Assembly (NCBI RefSeq): GCF_013294025.1
Contig: NZ_JABSNL010000014.1
Location: 1 to 64,000, forward strand
Source of the DNA: Flavobacterium aeripolare
GTDB taxonomy: Bacteria; Bacteroidota; Bacteroidia; Flavobacteriales; Flavobacteriaceae
DNA length: 64,000 bases
Reading direction: 5' to 3'
Part shown: positions 9,086 to 18,501 of the stretch, piece by piece
Numbering within the stretch: the first letter of the stretch is position 1
Layout: the number at the start of each line of letters is the position of its first letter
Position numbers and translations under genes: made by a program
Notes under the pieces: generated by a model
Databases searched by the model: none
Told to the model about the DNA's origin: nothing
What the model saw: the letters and a program-made list of their open reading frames with translations, nothing else

Positions 9086-11254
9086 ATGAAATCTCAGTAT
9101 TTTTCGGTCTTATTTTTATTTTTGTGTTTGACTGCTCTAGGGCAACAAAAAATCACAGTTGAAAAAATTTATTCAGGTAGTTTTCGTACCCAAGGTATGG
9201 ACGAACTTCAATCTCTTAAAAACTCCAATCAATATACTGTGTTGAATCAAAGCCGAACTGGCGGTCAGCAGATAGATTTATATGATTTTGCTACGCTTAA
9301 AAAGGTTAATACACTTTTTAATTCAAAAGATTTTAGCGCAGTTACAGGAATGGTATCTAGTTACACATTTGACGCCACTGAAAAGATGATGTTAATCGCA
9401 GCAAATGCTAATCAAATTTTTCGTCATTCTTTCACGGCAGATTACTACTTATATAACATCAGCGATAAGAAAGTAACCAAGTTGTTTGATTTTCAAGTAC
9501 AAGAGCCTACTTTTTCTCCTGATGGCAAAATGATCGCTTATGCAAAAGATAATAATTTATTTATTTACACTATTGCCACACAAACTATACAACAAATCAC
9601 AACTGACGGAAAGAAAAATGCAATTATAAACGGAATTACTGATTGGGTTTATGAAGAAGAATTTGCATTTGTGAAAGCATTTGATTGGAGTGCTGATAGT
9701 AAAAAAGTGGCTTACATCCGCTTTGATGAAAGCGCTGTTCCTGAGTTTTCGATGTCCATGTTTAATACAGGTTTATATCCTACAGTAGAAACATTCAAAT
9801 ACCCTAAAGCAGGAGAAAAAAATGCTGAAGTTTCGTTACATATTTATGATGTCGCTGCCACTGCAACGAAGAAAGTGAATTTAGATAAATATACTGATTT
9901 TTACATTGCTCGTATGCAATGGACTAATGATGCTAATGTTTTGTCAGCACAGGTTTTAAATCGCCATCAGGACAATCTTGATTTAGTGTTTATTGATGGT
10001 AATTCGGCTGCAGCCAAAGTAGTTTTAAACGAGAAAGACAAGGCGTATGTTGATGTTACAGATAATTTAACTTTTTTAAAAGACAATAGTTTTATCTGGA
10101 CTAGTGAGAAAGATGGTTTCAATCATATTTACTTATATGACAAAAACGGAAAATTAAAAAACCAAGTGACTAAAGGAAATTGGGAAGTGACTTCGTATTA
10201 TGGTTATGATGAAAAATCAGCTACTGTTTTTTACCAATCTACAGAGAATGGTTCTATCAACAGGTCAGTTTATAGCATCGCTTTGTCAGGTAAGAATAAA
10301 AGAGTATTGTCTAATGAAGTAGGAACAAATGCGGCTACTTTTAGCCCTAACTTTCAATATTATATTAATACCTTTTCTAGCGCAAGCCAGCCTACTCGCT
10401 ATACTTTGAACGAGGCTAAGTCTGGAAAACAATTGCAAGTTATTGAAGATAACAAAGCCCTAGCCGCTAGTTTAGAGTCTTACAATTTGCCGTCTAAAGA
10501 ATTTTTTGTTTTAAAAACAGCAAAAGGAAATGAATTGAACGCTTGGATGATCAAGCCTAAAGATTTTGACCCTAATAAAAAATATCCAGTTTTTATGTAT
10601 CAGTATTCTGGTCCAGGATCGCAGCAAGTTGCTAACCAATGGAACAGCTCAAATGATTATTGGTTCATGATGCTTGCGCAACAAGGATATATCGTTGCTT
10701 GTGTAGATGGTAGAGGTACTGGTTTTAAAGGTGCCGATTTCAAAAAAGTTACACAGTTAGAATTAGGTAAATACGAAGTAGAAGATCAAATTGATGCTGC
10801 TAAAGTTATAGGTGATTATTCTTATGTAGACAAAGCAAGAATTGGAATTTTTGGTTGGTCGTTTGGTGGTTTTATGGCTTCAAACTGTTTGTTTAAAGGG
10901 AACGATACGTTCAAAATGGCGATTGCTGTCGCGCCAGTAACAAACTGGAGATTTTATGATAGTGTGTATACAGAACGTTACATGCACACACCACAGGAAA
11001 ATGCTAGCGGTTATGATGATAACTCTCCTATTAATTACGTAAAAGGATTAAAAGGGAAGTTTCTATTAATTCATGGTAGCGGTGATGACAATGTTCACGT
11101 ACAAAACTCGATGGAGATGATGGAAGCGTTGATTCAAGCTAACAAGCAATTTGATTCCCAAATCTATCCTGATAAAAATCACGGTATCTATGGTGGGATG
11201 ACTAGAATCCAGCTGTATAATAAAATGAGTAATTTTATTACATCAAACCTTTAA
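9086..11254 (+). CDS. S9B dipeptidyl-peptidase IV-like serine peptidase
   Basis: 722 residues with a signal peptide (MKSQYFSVLFLFLCLTALGQ), so it acts in the periplasm or at the surface. An N-terminal beta-propeller (about 60-480) contains the DWVYEEEF motif, equivalent to the double-Glu motif that anchors the substrate N-terminus in DPP IV. The C-terminal alpha/beta-hydrolase has nucleophile Ser592 (GWSFGG), Asp667 (GSGDDNVH) and His699 (DKNHGIYGG). All three catalytic residues and the Glu motif are present, so X-Pro or similar dipeptidase activity is expected. It lies 7 nt upstream of three tandem peptide transporters, suggesting a peptide-use operon in which cut dipeptides are then imported. 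Confidence 0.92.
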   Translation: MKSQYFSVLFLFLCLTALGQQKITVEKIYSGSFRTQGMDELQSLKNSNQYTVLNQSRTGGQQIDLYDFATLKKVNTLFNSKDFSAVTGMVSSYTFDATEKMMLIAANANQIFRHSFTADYYLYNISDKKVTKLFDFQVQEPTFSPDGKMIAYAKDNNLFIYTIATQTIQQITTDGKKNAIINGITDWVYEEEFAFVKAFDWSADSKKVAYIRFDESAVPEFSMSMFNTGLYPTVETFKYPKAGEKNAEVSLHIYDVAATATKKVNLDKYTDFYIARMQWTNDANVLSAQVLNRHQDNLDLVFIDGNSAAAKVVLNEKDKAYVDVTDNLTFLKDNSFIWTSEKDGFNHIYLYDKNGKLKNQVTKGNWEVTSYYGYDEKSATVFYQSTENGSINRSVYSIALSGKNKRVLSNEVGTNAATFSPNFQYYINTFSSASQPTRYTLNEAKSGKQLQVIEDNKALAASLESYNLPSKEFFVLKTAKGNELNAWMIKPKDFDPNKKYPVFMYQYSGPGSQQVANQWNSSNDYWFMMLAQQGYIVACVDGRGTGFKGADFKKVTQLELGKYEVEDQIDAAKVIGDYSYVDKARIGIFGWSFGGFMASNCLFKGNDTFKMAIAVAPVTNWRFYDSVYTERYMHTPQENASGYDDNSPINYVKGLKGKFLLIHGSGDDNVHVQNSMEMMEALIQANKQFDSQIYPDKNHGIYGGMTRIQLYNKMSNFITSNL

Positions 11255-11261
11255 TCTAGTC

Positions 11262-12776
11262 ATGAATACTAATAATCAGTCTTTAGAAGCGATTCAAAAC
11301 TTCAAAGGAAAATACCCAAAACAGCTGTGGTATTTGTTTTTTAGCGAGATGTGGGAGCGTTTTTGTTTCTACGGAATGCGAGGCATGCTAGTTATTTTTA
11401 TGGTGTCAGAGTTGGCTATGAATGACCGTGTTGCTAATTTACAATATGGAGCAACTCAAGCCTTTGTTTACGCTTTTACATTTATAGGTGGATTATTTGC
11501 CGATAAAATTTTAGGGTATCGAAAGTCACTATTTTGGGGAGGATTACTAATGATTGTTGGAAGCATGATTTTAGCTTTCGATCCAAAACAGTTTTTCTTC
11601 TTTGGAATTAGTTTTACTATTATAGGAACCGGTTTTTTTAAACCAAATATCTCTACAATGGTAGGGAAATTATATCAAGACGACGATCACAGGCGTGATG
11701 CTGGATTTTCACTATTTTATGCCGGAGTGAATTTAGGTGCATTGATTGGTGGTTATTTATGTATCGCTGTTGCAAATGGATCGATGCTTACTTCAATTGT
11801 ACTTCCAAATTTAAGGTGGAATGTAGCCTTTGGTTTTGCAGCTTTTGTAATGCTTATAAGTTTGGTCACATTTACACAGACTCAAAAAAGTTTAGGAACG
11901 ATAGGTCTTTCTCCGTTAGCATTAGAAACAAAATCAAGAAGAAGAACATTAGAGATTGTTACTTATGTGGGGTCGCTAGTGATTATTCCAATTATCATGA
12001 CGATGGTTTCTAATACTGATTATACTGATATTTTCATGTTTATCATAGGGCCAGCTTCGTTGCTTTATTTGTTTTACGAAATGCGAAATTTCTCAGTTGC
12101 AGAGAATAAAAAGTTGTTAGCAGCGATTGTCTTTATCGTTTTTTCAATTTTCTTCTGGGCATTTTTCGAACAAAGTGGGGGTTCGCTAAGTTTGTTTGCT
12201 GCTCATAATTTAAATAATACGGTTCTAGGCATTCCATTAGATCCAAATGGAGTAAATAATTCAGCCAATTCATTTTTTGTAATTATTTTCGCAGCTGTAG
12301 TAGGATTGGTTTGGATGTGGATGCATAAAAGAAAAATCGAACCTAACACCGTGGTAAAATTTGGTTTAGGATTTTTATTCCTTGCTGGCGGATTCTATAT
12401 TTTTTATTATACTAAATTCTTTGCAGACGCTACGGGCAAAACTTCTTTAGATTTGTTTACATTTGGGTGGTTTATAATTACATTTGGAGAATTATGCCTA
12501 TCACCAATAGGAATGTCGGTGATGACAAAGCTATCTCCACACAAGACGCAAGCCGTAATGATGGGAATGTGGTTTCTAGCAAGTGCTTACGGGCAATACT
12601 TTGCAGGACTGCTTGGTGCTAATATAGCCGAAGCATCAGAAAACGCATCAAATTTAGAAAAACTAACAGTTTACGCTGACGGATATAAAGATTTAGCACT
12701 CTATGCATTGATTGCTGGACTAATCTTAATTGCAATTTCGCCCTTGGTGAAAAAATTAATGCAAGAAGTTAAATAG
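11262..12776 (+). CDS. POT-family peptide:H+ symporter, paralogue 1
   Basis: 504 residues with about twelve to fourteen hydrophobic segments. The POT/PTR2 signature is near the N-terminus (SEMWERFCFYGMRGMLV, containing ExxER), and the second signature FFKPNISTMVG follows. The C-terminal half has FFWAFFEQSGGSLSLFA and GELCLSPIGMSVMTKLSP. This family imports di- and tripeptides with protons across the inner membrane. It is the most divergent of three adjacent paralogues: Cys/Phe replace the Ser/Tyr found in the other two after WERF. It starts 7 nt after the S9 peptidase gene. Confidence 0.92.
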   Translation: MNTNNQSLEAIQNFKGKYPKQLWYLFFSEMWERFCFYGMRGMLVIFMVSELAMNDRVANLQYGATQAFVYAFTFIGGLFADKILGYRKSLFWGGLLMIVGSMILAFDPKQFFFFGISFTIIGTGFFKPNISTMVGKLYQDDDHRRDAGFSLFYAGVNLGALIGGYLCIAVANGSMLTSIVLPNLRWNVAFGFAAFVMLISLVTFTQTQKSLGTIGLSPLALETKSRRRTLEIVTYVGSLVIIPIIMTMVSNTDYTDIFMFIIGPASLLYLFYEMRNFSVAENKKLLAAIVFIVFSIFFWAFFEQSGGSLSLFAAHNLNNTVLGIPLDPNGVNNSANSFFVIIFAAVVGLVWMWMHKRKIEPNTVVKFGLGFLFLAGGFYIFYYTKFFADATGKTSLDLFTFGWFIITFGELCLSPIGMSVMTKLSPHKTQAVMMGMWFLASAYGQYFAGLLGANIAEASENASNLEKLTVYADGYKDLALYALIAGLILIAISPLVKKLMQEVK

Positions 12777-12798
12777 AATACAAACTAAAAAACAAATT

Positions 12799-14310
12799 AT
12801 GTCAAACACTACAACGCAAGATCATCAATCGACCTTATTTGGTCATCCTATAGGATTATACATCTTGTTCTTTACCGAAATGTGGGAACGCTTTTCTTAT
12901 TACGGAATGCGAGCTTTGTTAGTGTTGTATATGACAGTTGAAACGGTAGGTGACGCTAGAGGTCCAGGTCTAGGGTGGACAAGTCAAGAAGCATTAGCTT
13001 TGTACGGTTGGTATACGATGTTAGTTTATGTAATGTCTATTCCAGGAGGGATGATCGCTGATAAGTTGTTAGGACAAAAGAAGGCAGTGTTGTTAGGAGC
13101 TGTTATATTATGTATTGGGCACGGAGTTTTAGTGTTTACAGAAACATGGGCTTTTTATACAGGACTTGCGCTAGTGATTCTAGGAGTTGGGTTGTTGAAA
13201 CCTAATATTTCTACTATGGTAGGGGGATTATACGCTCAGGGTGATATTCGTAGAGATAAAGGGTTTAGTATTTTTTACATTGGTATCAATACAGGGTCTT
13301 TGTTAGCGACCTTAGTTATTGGTTTTGTAGTAGCACAATGGGGTTGGCATGCTGGTTTTGGACTTGCTGGAATCGCGATGGTATTAGGATTAATAGTGTA
13401 TATATGGGGTCAAAAATATTTGACGCACGTAGGGAATTTAGAGATTCAAGATAAAAAAGAGGTTGATGAGAGTTCGTATGGAGCACTTTTTCAAAACTTA
13501 TTGAGTTCAAAAAAACAATTAACGGTAACTATAGCATTGGCGGTTGTGTCTCTTATTGGATGGTATAATTTAGGATGGGGATTTGGATTACTATTCATTT
13601 TCTTGACAGTAATTGCTGCTTTGATGATGATGATTTATAAAGAATTAGATTCGCAACAAGATAAAGACCGTTTTTTAGTTTTGCTATTATCGTTTATAAT
13701 GGTAATTATTTTCTGGGGAGCTTATGAGCAAGCTGGAGGATTAATGAATTTATATGCTGACTCAAAAACAGACAGAATGTTATTAGGGATGCAAGTTCCT
13801 ACCGTAATGTTTCAAAGTTTAAACGCTGGATTTATCATTATTTTTGCTGCAATTGTGGCTTCATATTGGGCTAAAAGAAAACTAAAAGGAAAAGAAGCCT
13901 CTTCTATTTTCAAAATGGCGATAGGGATTATCATAATGGGGTTTGGTTTCTTATTTATGGTTTTTGCTACTATGGAATTTGATAAAGTAGGTTCGTCAAG
14001 TATGTTATGGTTAGTGATGGCTTACTTGTTTCACACCATTGGGGAGTTATGTATATCACCTGTTGCGCTTTCGTTTATTACTAAGTTGTCACCGGTAAAA
14101 TATGCTTCATTGATGATGGGTGTTTATTTTGCTGCAACTGGATTAGGGAATAAAGTAGCTGGAATTATAGGGGAATCTGCGAGTGAACTAGGAGAATACG
14201 CTGTTTTTATGGGTATTTTAATTTTCACAATTGTTATAGGCGCTTTGTTTTTAATGTTGCTTAAACCGCTTAATCGTTTAACTCACGGCGCTGAGGATAA
14301 CGAGAAATAA
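12799..14310 (+). CDS. POT-family peptide:H+ symporter, paralogue 2
   Basis: 503 residues, polytopic. Signatures: TEMWERFSYYGMRALLVLY (ExxERFxYYG), LLKPNISTMVGGLY, FWGAYEQAGGLMNLYADSKTD and FHTIGELCISPVALSFITKLSP. By motif it is closer to paralogue 3 than to paralogue 1. Expected role is proton-driven import of small peptides. It follows paralogue 1 by 22 nt and precedes paralogue 3 by 33 nt, all on one strand with no terminator between, so the three are very likely one transcript. Substrate differences between the copies cannot be inferred by eye. Confidence 0.92.
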   Translation: MSNTTTQDHQSTLFGHPIGLYILFFTEMWERFSYYGMRALLVLYMTVETVGDARGPGLGWTSQEALALYGWYTMLVYVMSIPGGMIADKLLGQKKAVLLGAVILCIGHGVLVFTETWAFYTGLALVILGVGLLKPNISTMVGGLYAQGDIRRDKGFSIFYIGINTGSLLATLVIGFVVAQWGWHAGFGLAGIAMVLGLIVYIWGQKYLTHVGNLEIQDKKEVDESSYGALFQNLLSSKKQLTVTIALAVVSLIGWYNLGWGFGLLFIFLTVIAALMMMIYKELDSQQDKDRFLVLLLSFIMVIIFWGAYEQAGGLMNLYADSKTDRMLLGMQVPTVMFQSLNAGFIIIFAAIVASYWAKRKLKGKEASSIFKMAIGIIIMGFGFLFMVFATMEFDKVGSSSMLWLVMAYLFHTIGELCISPVALSFITKLSPVKYASLMMGVYFAATGLGNKVAGIIGESASELGEYAVFMGILIFTIVIGALFLMLLKPLNRLTHGAEDNEK

Positions 14311-14343
14311 TTAATAAATTAGATTACAATTAAATATATTTAT

Positions 14344-15888
14344 ATGAGTCAAGATACTTCTTCTGATCAATTTTTTAAAGATTCTGTTTTAGGACATCCA
14401 GCAGGATTGTTTGTATTGTTTTTTACAGAAATGTGGGAGCGTTTTTCTTACTATGGAATGCGTGCTTTATTAGTATTGTTTTTAACCTCTTCAATTGCCA
14501 AAGGTGGTTGGGCTTGGAGTGTTCAAGATGCTTTAGGATTATATGGAACGTATACGATGTCTGTTTATTTTACTCCTGTAATAGGTGGTTTTCTAGCCGA
14601 TAAATATTTAGGCTACCGTTGGGCTGTAATTTTAGGTGCTTTAGCAATGACCTTGGGTCACGCTGCGATGGCATTTGAAACGCCGTTCATGTTGTATGTA
14701 GGTATTGGTTGTTTGATTGTGGGGAATGGTTTGTTTAAACCAAACATGACTTCAATTATTTCAAATGCTTACGAGAAACATCCTGAGAAAAAAGATGGTG
14801 CTTACTCTTTATACTACATGGGAGTAAACGCTGGAGCATTTTTAGGAATTATGCTTTGTGGGTACATTGGAGAAAAAATATCTTGGAGCTGGGGATTTGG
14901 TCTAGCAGGAATTTTTATGTTCTTCGGGATGTTGCAATTTTATTTTACTCAAAACATTTTTGGTACTATTGGGTTGAAACCTTCAGAAGCTTCTAAGAAA
15001 GAATCATTAGATAAAGCAGCTTTAGAAAAAGTGCCCGCGCATATTGTGCGTGACCGTATTATTGCGGTATTAATTTTCTCTGTATTTACGGTTTTCTTCT
15101 GGGCGGCATTTGAGCAAGCTGGAGGATCTATGACTATTTTTGCTGAGAAATTTACACAGAGAGAGTTATTTGGTAGTAGTGCTTCAATGTTTAAAATAGC
15201 CGATACTTTACTAACCATCGTACCTTTATTGATCATCACTTATGTATTGATTAAATTGTTTTCTAAAACGTTTAAAAAGTATTCTATTGGTAATTTAATT
15301 TTATCTGTTAGTTTTATTATCATTTGGGCAATTGTTTTATGGAAAGTAGGTAGAGAGTATGCAGCCGTGGGTACAGAAGTTCCTGCAACATGGTTTGGAA
15401 TATTGAACTCTTTATTCATTGTTGTTTTTGCACCAGTGTTTTCAAAGTGGTGGGAGAGTAGATACAATTTATCTGGGCCAATGAAATTTGGATTAGGTCT
15501 TACATTACTAGGAGCAGGTTTCGGTTTCTTAGCCTATGGAAGTATGGGTATTGATGCTGATTCTGTAGTGCGTGTTAGTATGTTCTGGTTAATTGCAGCG
15601 TACTTGTTCCATACATTAGGGGAGTTGTGTATTTCTCCAGTAGGCTTGTCTTATGTGAGTAAATTAGTGCCAGCAAAATGGATTGGTATCATGTTTGGTG
15701 TGTATTATTTATTTATTGGTATGGGGAATAAAATTGCAGGTTTAATGGGTGGAATGATCGAAACGATTACTACGCAATATAGTTTGTCAACGTTTTTTCT
15801 TATATTTACGCTTGTGCCAATGGGAGCCGGACTTTTAATGGTCCTTTTATCACCATTGATGAAAAAATTAATGCACGGAGTAAAATAA
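14344..15888 (+). CDS. POT-family peptide:H+ symporter, paralogue 3
   Basis: 514 residues, polytopic. Signatures: TEMWERFSYYGMRALLVLF, LFKPNMTSIISNAYE (where paralogues 1 and 2 have NISTMVG), FWAAFEQAGGSMTIFAEKFTQ and FHTLGELCISPVGLSYVSKLVP. It carries a longer cytoplasmic linker in the middle (SEASKKESLDKAALEKVP). Expected to import di- or tripeptides. The change in the second signature may alter specificity. It is followed by an exported thioredoxin gene after 35 nt. Confidence 0.92.
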   Translation: MSQDTSSDQFFKDSVLGHPAGLFVLFFTEMWERFSYYGMRALLVLFLTSSIAKGGWAWSVQDALGLYGTYTMSVYFTPVIGGFLADKYLGYRWAVILGALAMTLGHAAMAFETPFMLYVGIGCLIVGNGLFKPNMTSIISNAYEKHPEKKDGAYSLYYMGVNAGAFLGIMLCGYIGEKISWSWGFGLAGIFMFFGMLQFYFTQNIFGTIGLKPSEASKKESLDKAALEKVPAHIVRDRIIAVLIFSVFTVFFWAAFEQAGGSMTIFAEKFTQRELFGSSASMFKIADTLLTIVPLLIITYVLIKLFSKTFKKYSIGNLILSVSFIIIWAIVLWKVGREYAAVGTEVPATWFGILNSLFIVVFAPVFSKWWESRYNLSGPMKFGLGLTLLGAGFGFLAYGSMGIDADSVVRVSMFWLIAAYLFHTLGELCISPVGLSYVSKLVPAKWIGIMFGVYYLFIGMGNKIAGLMGGMIETITTQYSLSTFFLIFTLVPMGAGLLMVLLSPLMKKLMHGVK

Positions 15889-15923
15889 GAACTCCACTTT
15901 TTAAAATCTTCAAATTACAAATT

Positions 15924-16391
15924 ATGAAAAAGGTTATTCTGTTGTTTTTATTGGTGTTTAGCACTCAATTTGTTCAAGCTCAAGATTTAGTTTGGCATAC
16001 AAATGTGAAGGAAGCTATTAAAATTAGTGAGAAACAGAAAAAACCGCTTTTATTGTTTTTTACAGGAAGTGACTGGTGTGGCTGGTGCATTCGATTACAA
16101 AAAGAAGTTTTGAAAACTCCTGAATTTGAAAAATGGGCAAAAGATAATGTTGTCTTGGTAGAATTAGATTTTCCACGTAGAACACCACAGGCATTAGAAT
16201 TAAAACAACAAAATAGTGAGTTACAACAAGCTTTTGCGATCAAAGGTTTCCCTACTATTCATTTTGCTAAAGCAGCTACAAAAGACGGTAAAGTAAATTT
16301 TGAAGGATTAGGAAGTAGCGGTTATCTAGCTGGCGGTCCTGCTGTATGGTTAGCTAATGCAGATGAAATTATTAAAAAGAAGAAATCGTAA
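15924..16391 (+). CDS. Exported thioredoxin-fold protein
   Basis: 155 residues with a signal peptide (MKKVILLFLLVFSTQFVQAQ), so periplasmic. It has a thioredoxin fold of the Thioredoxin_7/DUF255-like kind: redox motif SDWCGWC (Cys52, Cys55) and the cis-proline loop KGFPTIHF (Pro110). It probably reduces or isomerises disulfides in exported proteins, possibly those of the peptide-use cluster upstream. It ends the plus-strand run, converging on comEC. Confidence 0.85.
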   Translation: MKKVILLFLLVFSTQFVQAQDLVWHTNVKEAIKISEKQKKPLLLFFTGSDWCGWCIRLQKEVLKTPEFEKWAKDNVVLVELDFPRRTPQALELKQQNSELQQAFAIKGFPTIHFAKAATKDGKVNFEGLGSSGYLAGGPAVWLANADEIIKKKKS

Positions 16392-16432
16392 TGTACCTTT
16401 TTACTTAAAATATAATAGCGCTCCTTGTGCTA

Positions 16433-18463
16433 TTATTCGATACTATAAAATCCCTTTTCTGCTGTTGCATGAAAAGGGATTTTCATTTTTATACAGCTCG
16501 TTGTCCATTGTTGTTGGTATGATTTGTAATTAGATGCGTCGGCAATAATAATTTGTGGTTTCAGCGACTCAAGTACGCGGTCTAAATTAATTTGTGGTGA
16601 TTGGATTAGAACAATAACGTCTGGCTTACTATTACTAGGATACACAGCAGTAGAATCGATTACTAAAATCTTCTTTCCCTTGAAAAAGACTGTATTGGGA
16701 ATACCTTGAGATTTTGTAATCTTAGAGAAATTTGCAACCGCATAACTATTCAGTATTTGGCTATTCTTGTTTAAGATACTATCTGTTCCATAGGCTGTGA
16801 TCTGGTTGCCGCTTCTTGCGGTCATCATGCTTTTTCTGTTAGTATTAAGTACAATATATTCTTTGTGAGAAGCTATTTTCCATTTATTGTGCAGTACGGC
16901 TACTTGTAAAAGCAAAATACTACTCAATGCTATAAGTGCTTTTTTATATGTTTGCTTCTCCAGATAGAGTCCTATGGTTATAATTATCAGGTAGCACAAG
17001 CTCATTAAAAGTAAATTTAAAGCGATATTTTTTAAGATGAAATGTTCTACTGATGCAATCGTACTAATGATCTTATTCAAGCATAAAATAAGCCATTCTA
17101 GTGGTTTTATAAGCAAAACTGACACAGTAGTAAATGCTGCAGTTGTAAAAACGGTGATACCAATAATCATTACAACGGTTAGTAATGGAATCACGAGTAG
17201 ATTTGTTATAAAAAATAAACCGGGAAATTGATGAAAGTAATAAATAGATAAGGGAATGGTACCTAATTGAGCTGCAAATGTCACCGTGAGTACATCCCAA
17301 AAATAGTGTAGCATTTTATTTTTTGGATTCCAAAATTTAGCAAAAATAGGCTGTAGCCAAAGGATGAAAAATACTGCTAAGTAACTTAGTTGAAAACCTA
17401 CGTCAAATAGAAACCTAGCTTGGAACAATAAAATAACAAACATGGAAAGTAACAACGTTTGATAGATTCCGTTCTTTCTTCGAATATAAATACCTACTGC
17501 TATAAATGAAAACATTGTAACAGACCGTACTACTGATGGGCGTAAGCCAGCTAGCAATGCAAAAAAGACAAGTAGTGCTATTGTGATGCAAAGCTTAAGA
17601 AATCTAATTTTTCTTGTGTTAGGAAAGGGCTTTAAAATAAAATTAATGAACGCAAGTAATAATCCCACATGGAGACCAGAAACAGATAAAATATGTATCG
17701 CACCAGCATATTGATATTCTTGTAGGGTTTCCTGTGAAAGCTCCTGTTTTTGTCCCATGATTAAAGCTATTGCGATATTTAATTGTTCTTGATTAAAACC
17801 GCTAAGCTTCAAATTAGTAATAATCCTAGCTCGTAGCCTGGCAATATAATAATGAATGGTAGTTTTTTTATTTTTCGAAAGTAAAACAACACCGCCTTTA
17901 CTATAAACTTGCGCGTAGATATGTTGCTTTTTAAGGTAGTTGCTGTAGTCAAATTGGTCAGGATTTTTTGCCGGTTTGTAGGGCAATAATTTTTGGTCCA
18001 TTTTTAAAATAGTTCCTGTTGCTAAACTATCAAGATTGGCGGTGGGGGAAAAATTTACAATGACTTTTCCAGAAGCCCTTTTACCGCCAATTTCTACTAT
18101 CGAGGCTTCGTATCGCTGTGCGTATTGTGTGGTTTTTAGTTTGTCTTGCAGCGCTAATACTATTGGTTGTGGGGTGTTAAAGACCTTATTAAAATTTAAA
18201 TAGTGGTCTTTTTTTAAAGTATCGTCTTGTACTATTGTAGCAGCTATACCTAATATAAATGCAGTGCTATATAATAAGCTCGAAAAACAAATTTTATAAT
18301 AGTTGTGCTCTCTGTAAAAGAGATGAATAATTAGTAGAAGGACTAAAATTATGAGCGCTAATCCAAATATGGATACCGCAGTAAAGTTAAAGAATTGTGT
18401 AGAAGCGATCCCTAATAGTAGGGCAATAGTTATTTGAGTAAGTGGAAAATTAAGTACTTTCAT
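16433..18463 (-). CDS. ComEC/Rec2-family DNA-uptake channel protein
   Basis: 676 residues. An N-terminal membrane/OB-like part (DUF4131-type, about 1-170) is followed by the polytopic Competence domain (about 220-500), with the family stretch GAIHILSVSGLHVGLLLAFI and AGLRPSVVRSVTMFSF. ComEC carries single-stranded DNA across the inner membrane in natural transformation. The C-terminal region (about 560-676) is where other ComECs have a metallo-beta-lactamase domain; here it is short and I see no HxHxDH metal motif, so nuclease activity is unlikely. Last gene of the surE-lpxB run. Its 3' end contains a terminator-like hairpin. Confidence 0.85.
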   Translation of the reverse strand: MKVLNFPLTQITIALLLGIASTQFFNFTAVSIFGLALIILVLLLIIHLFYREHNYYKICFSSLLYSTAFILGIAATIVQDDTLKKDHYLNFNKVFNTPQPIVLALQDKLKTTQYAQRYEASIVEIGGKRASGKVIVNFSPTANLDSLATGTILKMDQKLLPYKPAKNPDQFDYSNYLKKQHIYAQVYSKGGVVLLSKNKKTTIHYYIARLRARIITNLKLSGFNQEQLNIAIALIMGQKQELSQETLQEYQYAGAIHILSVSGLHVGLLLAFINFILKPFPNTRKIRFLKLCITIALLVFFALLAGLRPSVVRSVTMFSFIAVGIYIRRKNGIYQTLLLSMFVILLFQARFLFDVGFQLSYLAVFFILWLQPIFAKFWNPKNKMLHYFWDVLTVTFAAQLGTIPLSIYYFHQFPGLFFITNLLVIPLLTVVMIIGITVFTTAAFTTVSVLLIKPLEWLILCLNKIISTIASVEHFILKNIALNLLLMSLCYLIIITIGLYLEKQTYKKALIALSSILLLQVAVLHNKWKIASHKEYIVLNTNRKSMMTARSGNQITAYGTDSILNKNSQILNSYAVANFSKITKSQGIPNTVFFKGKKILVIDSTAVYPSNSKPDVIVLIQSPQINLDRVLESLKPQIIIADASNYKSYQQQWTTSCIKMKIPFHATAEKGFYSIE
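16447..16483. terminator. Convergent terminator embedded in comEC 3' end
   Basis: A 13-bp perfect stem (16447-16459 with 16471-16483, core AATCCCTTTTC) with an 11-nt loop lies inside the last codons of comEC. On the plus strand it is followed by CATTTTTATAC and can stop the thioredoxin transcript. On the minus strand it is followed by TTTTATAG. Confidence 0.6.
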
Positions 18464-18501
18464 TTTTCTAAAGTACAGAATTTTAGTAACATAGCCTACT
18501 T

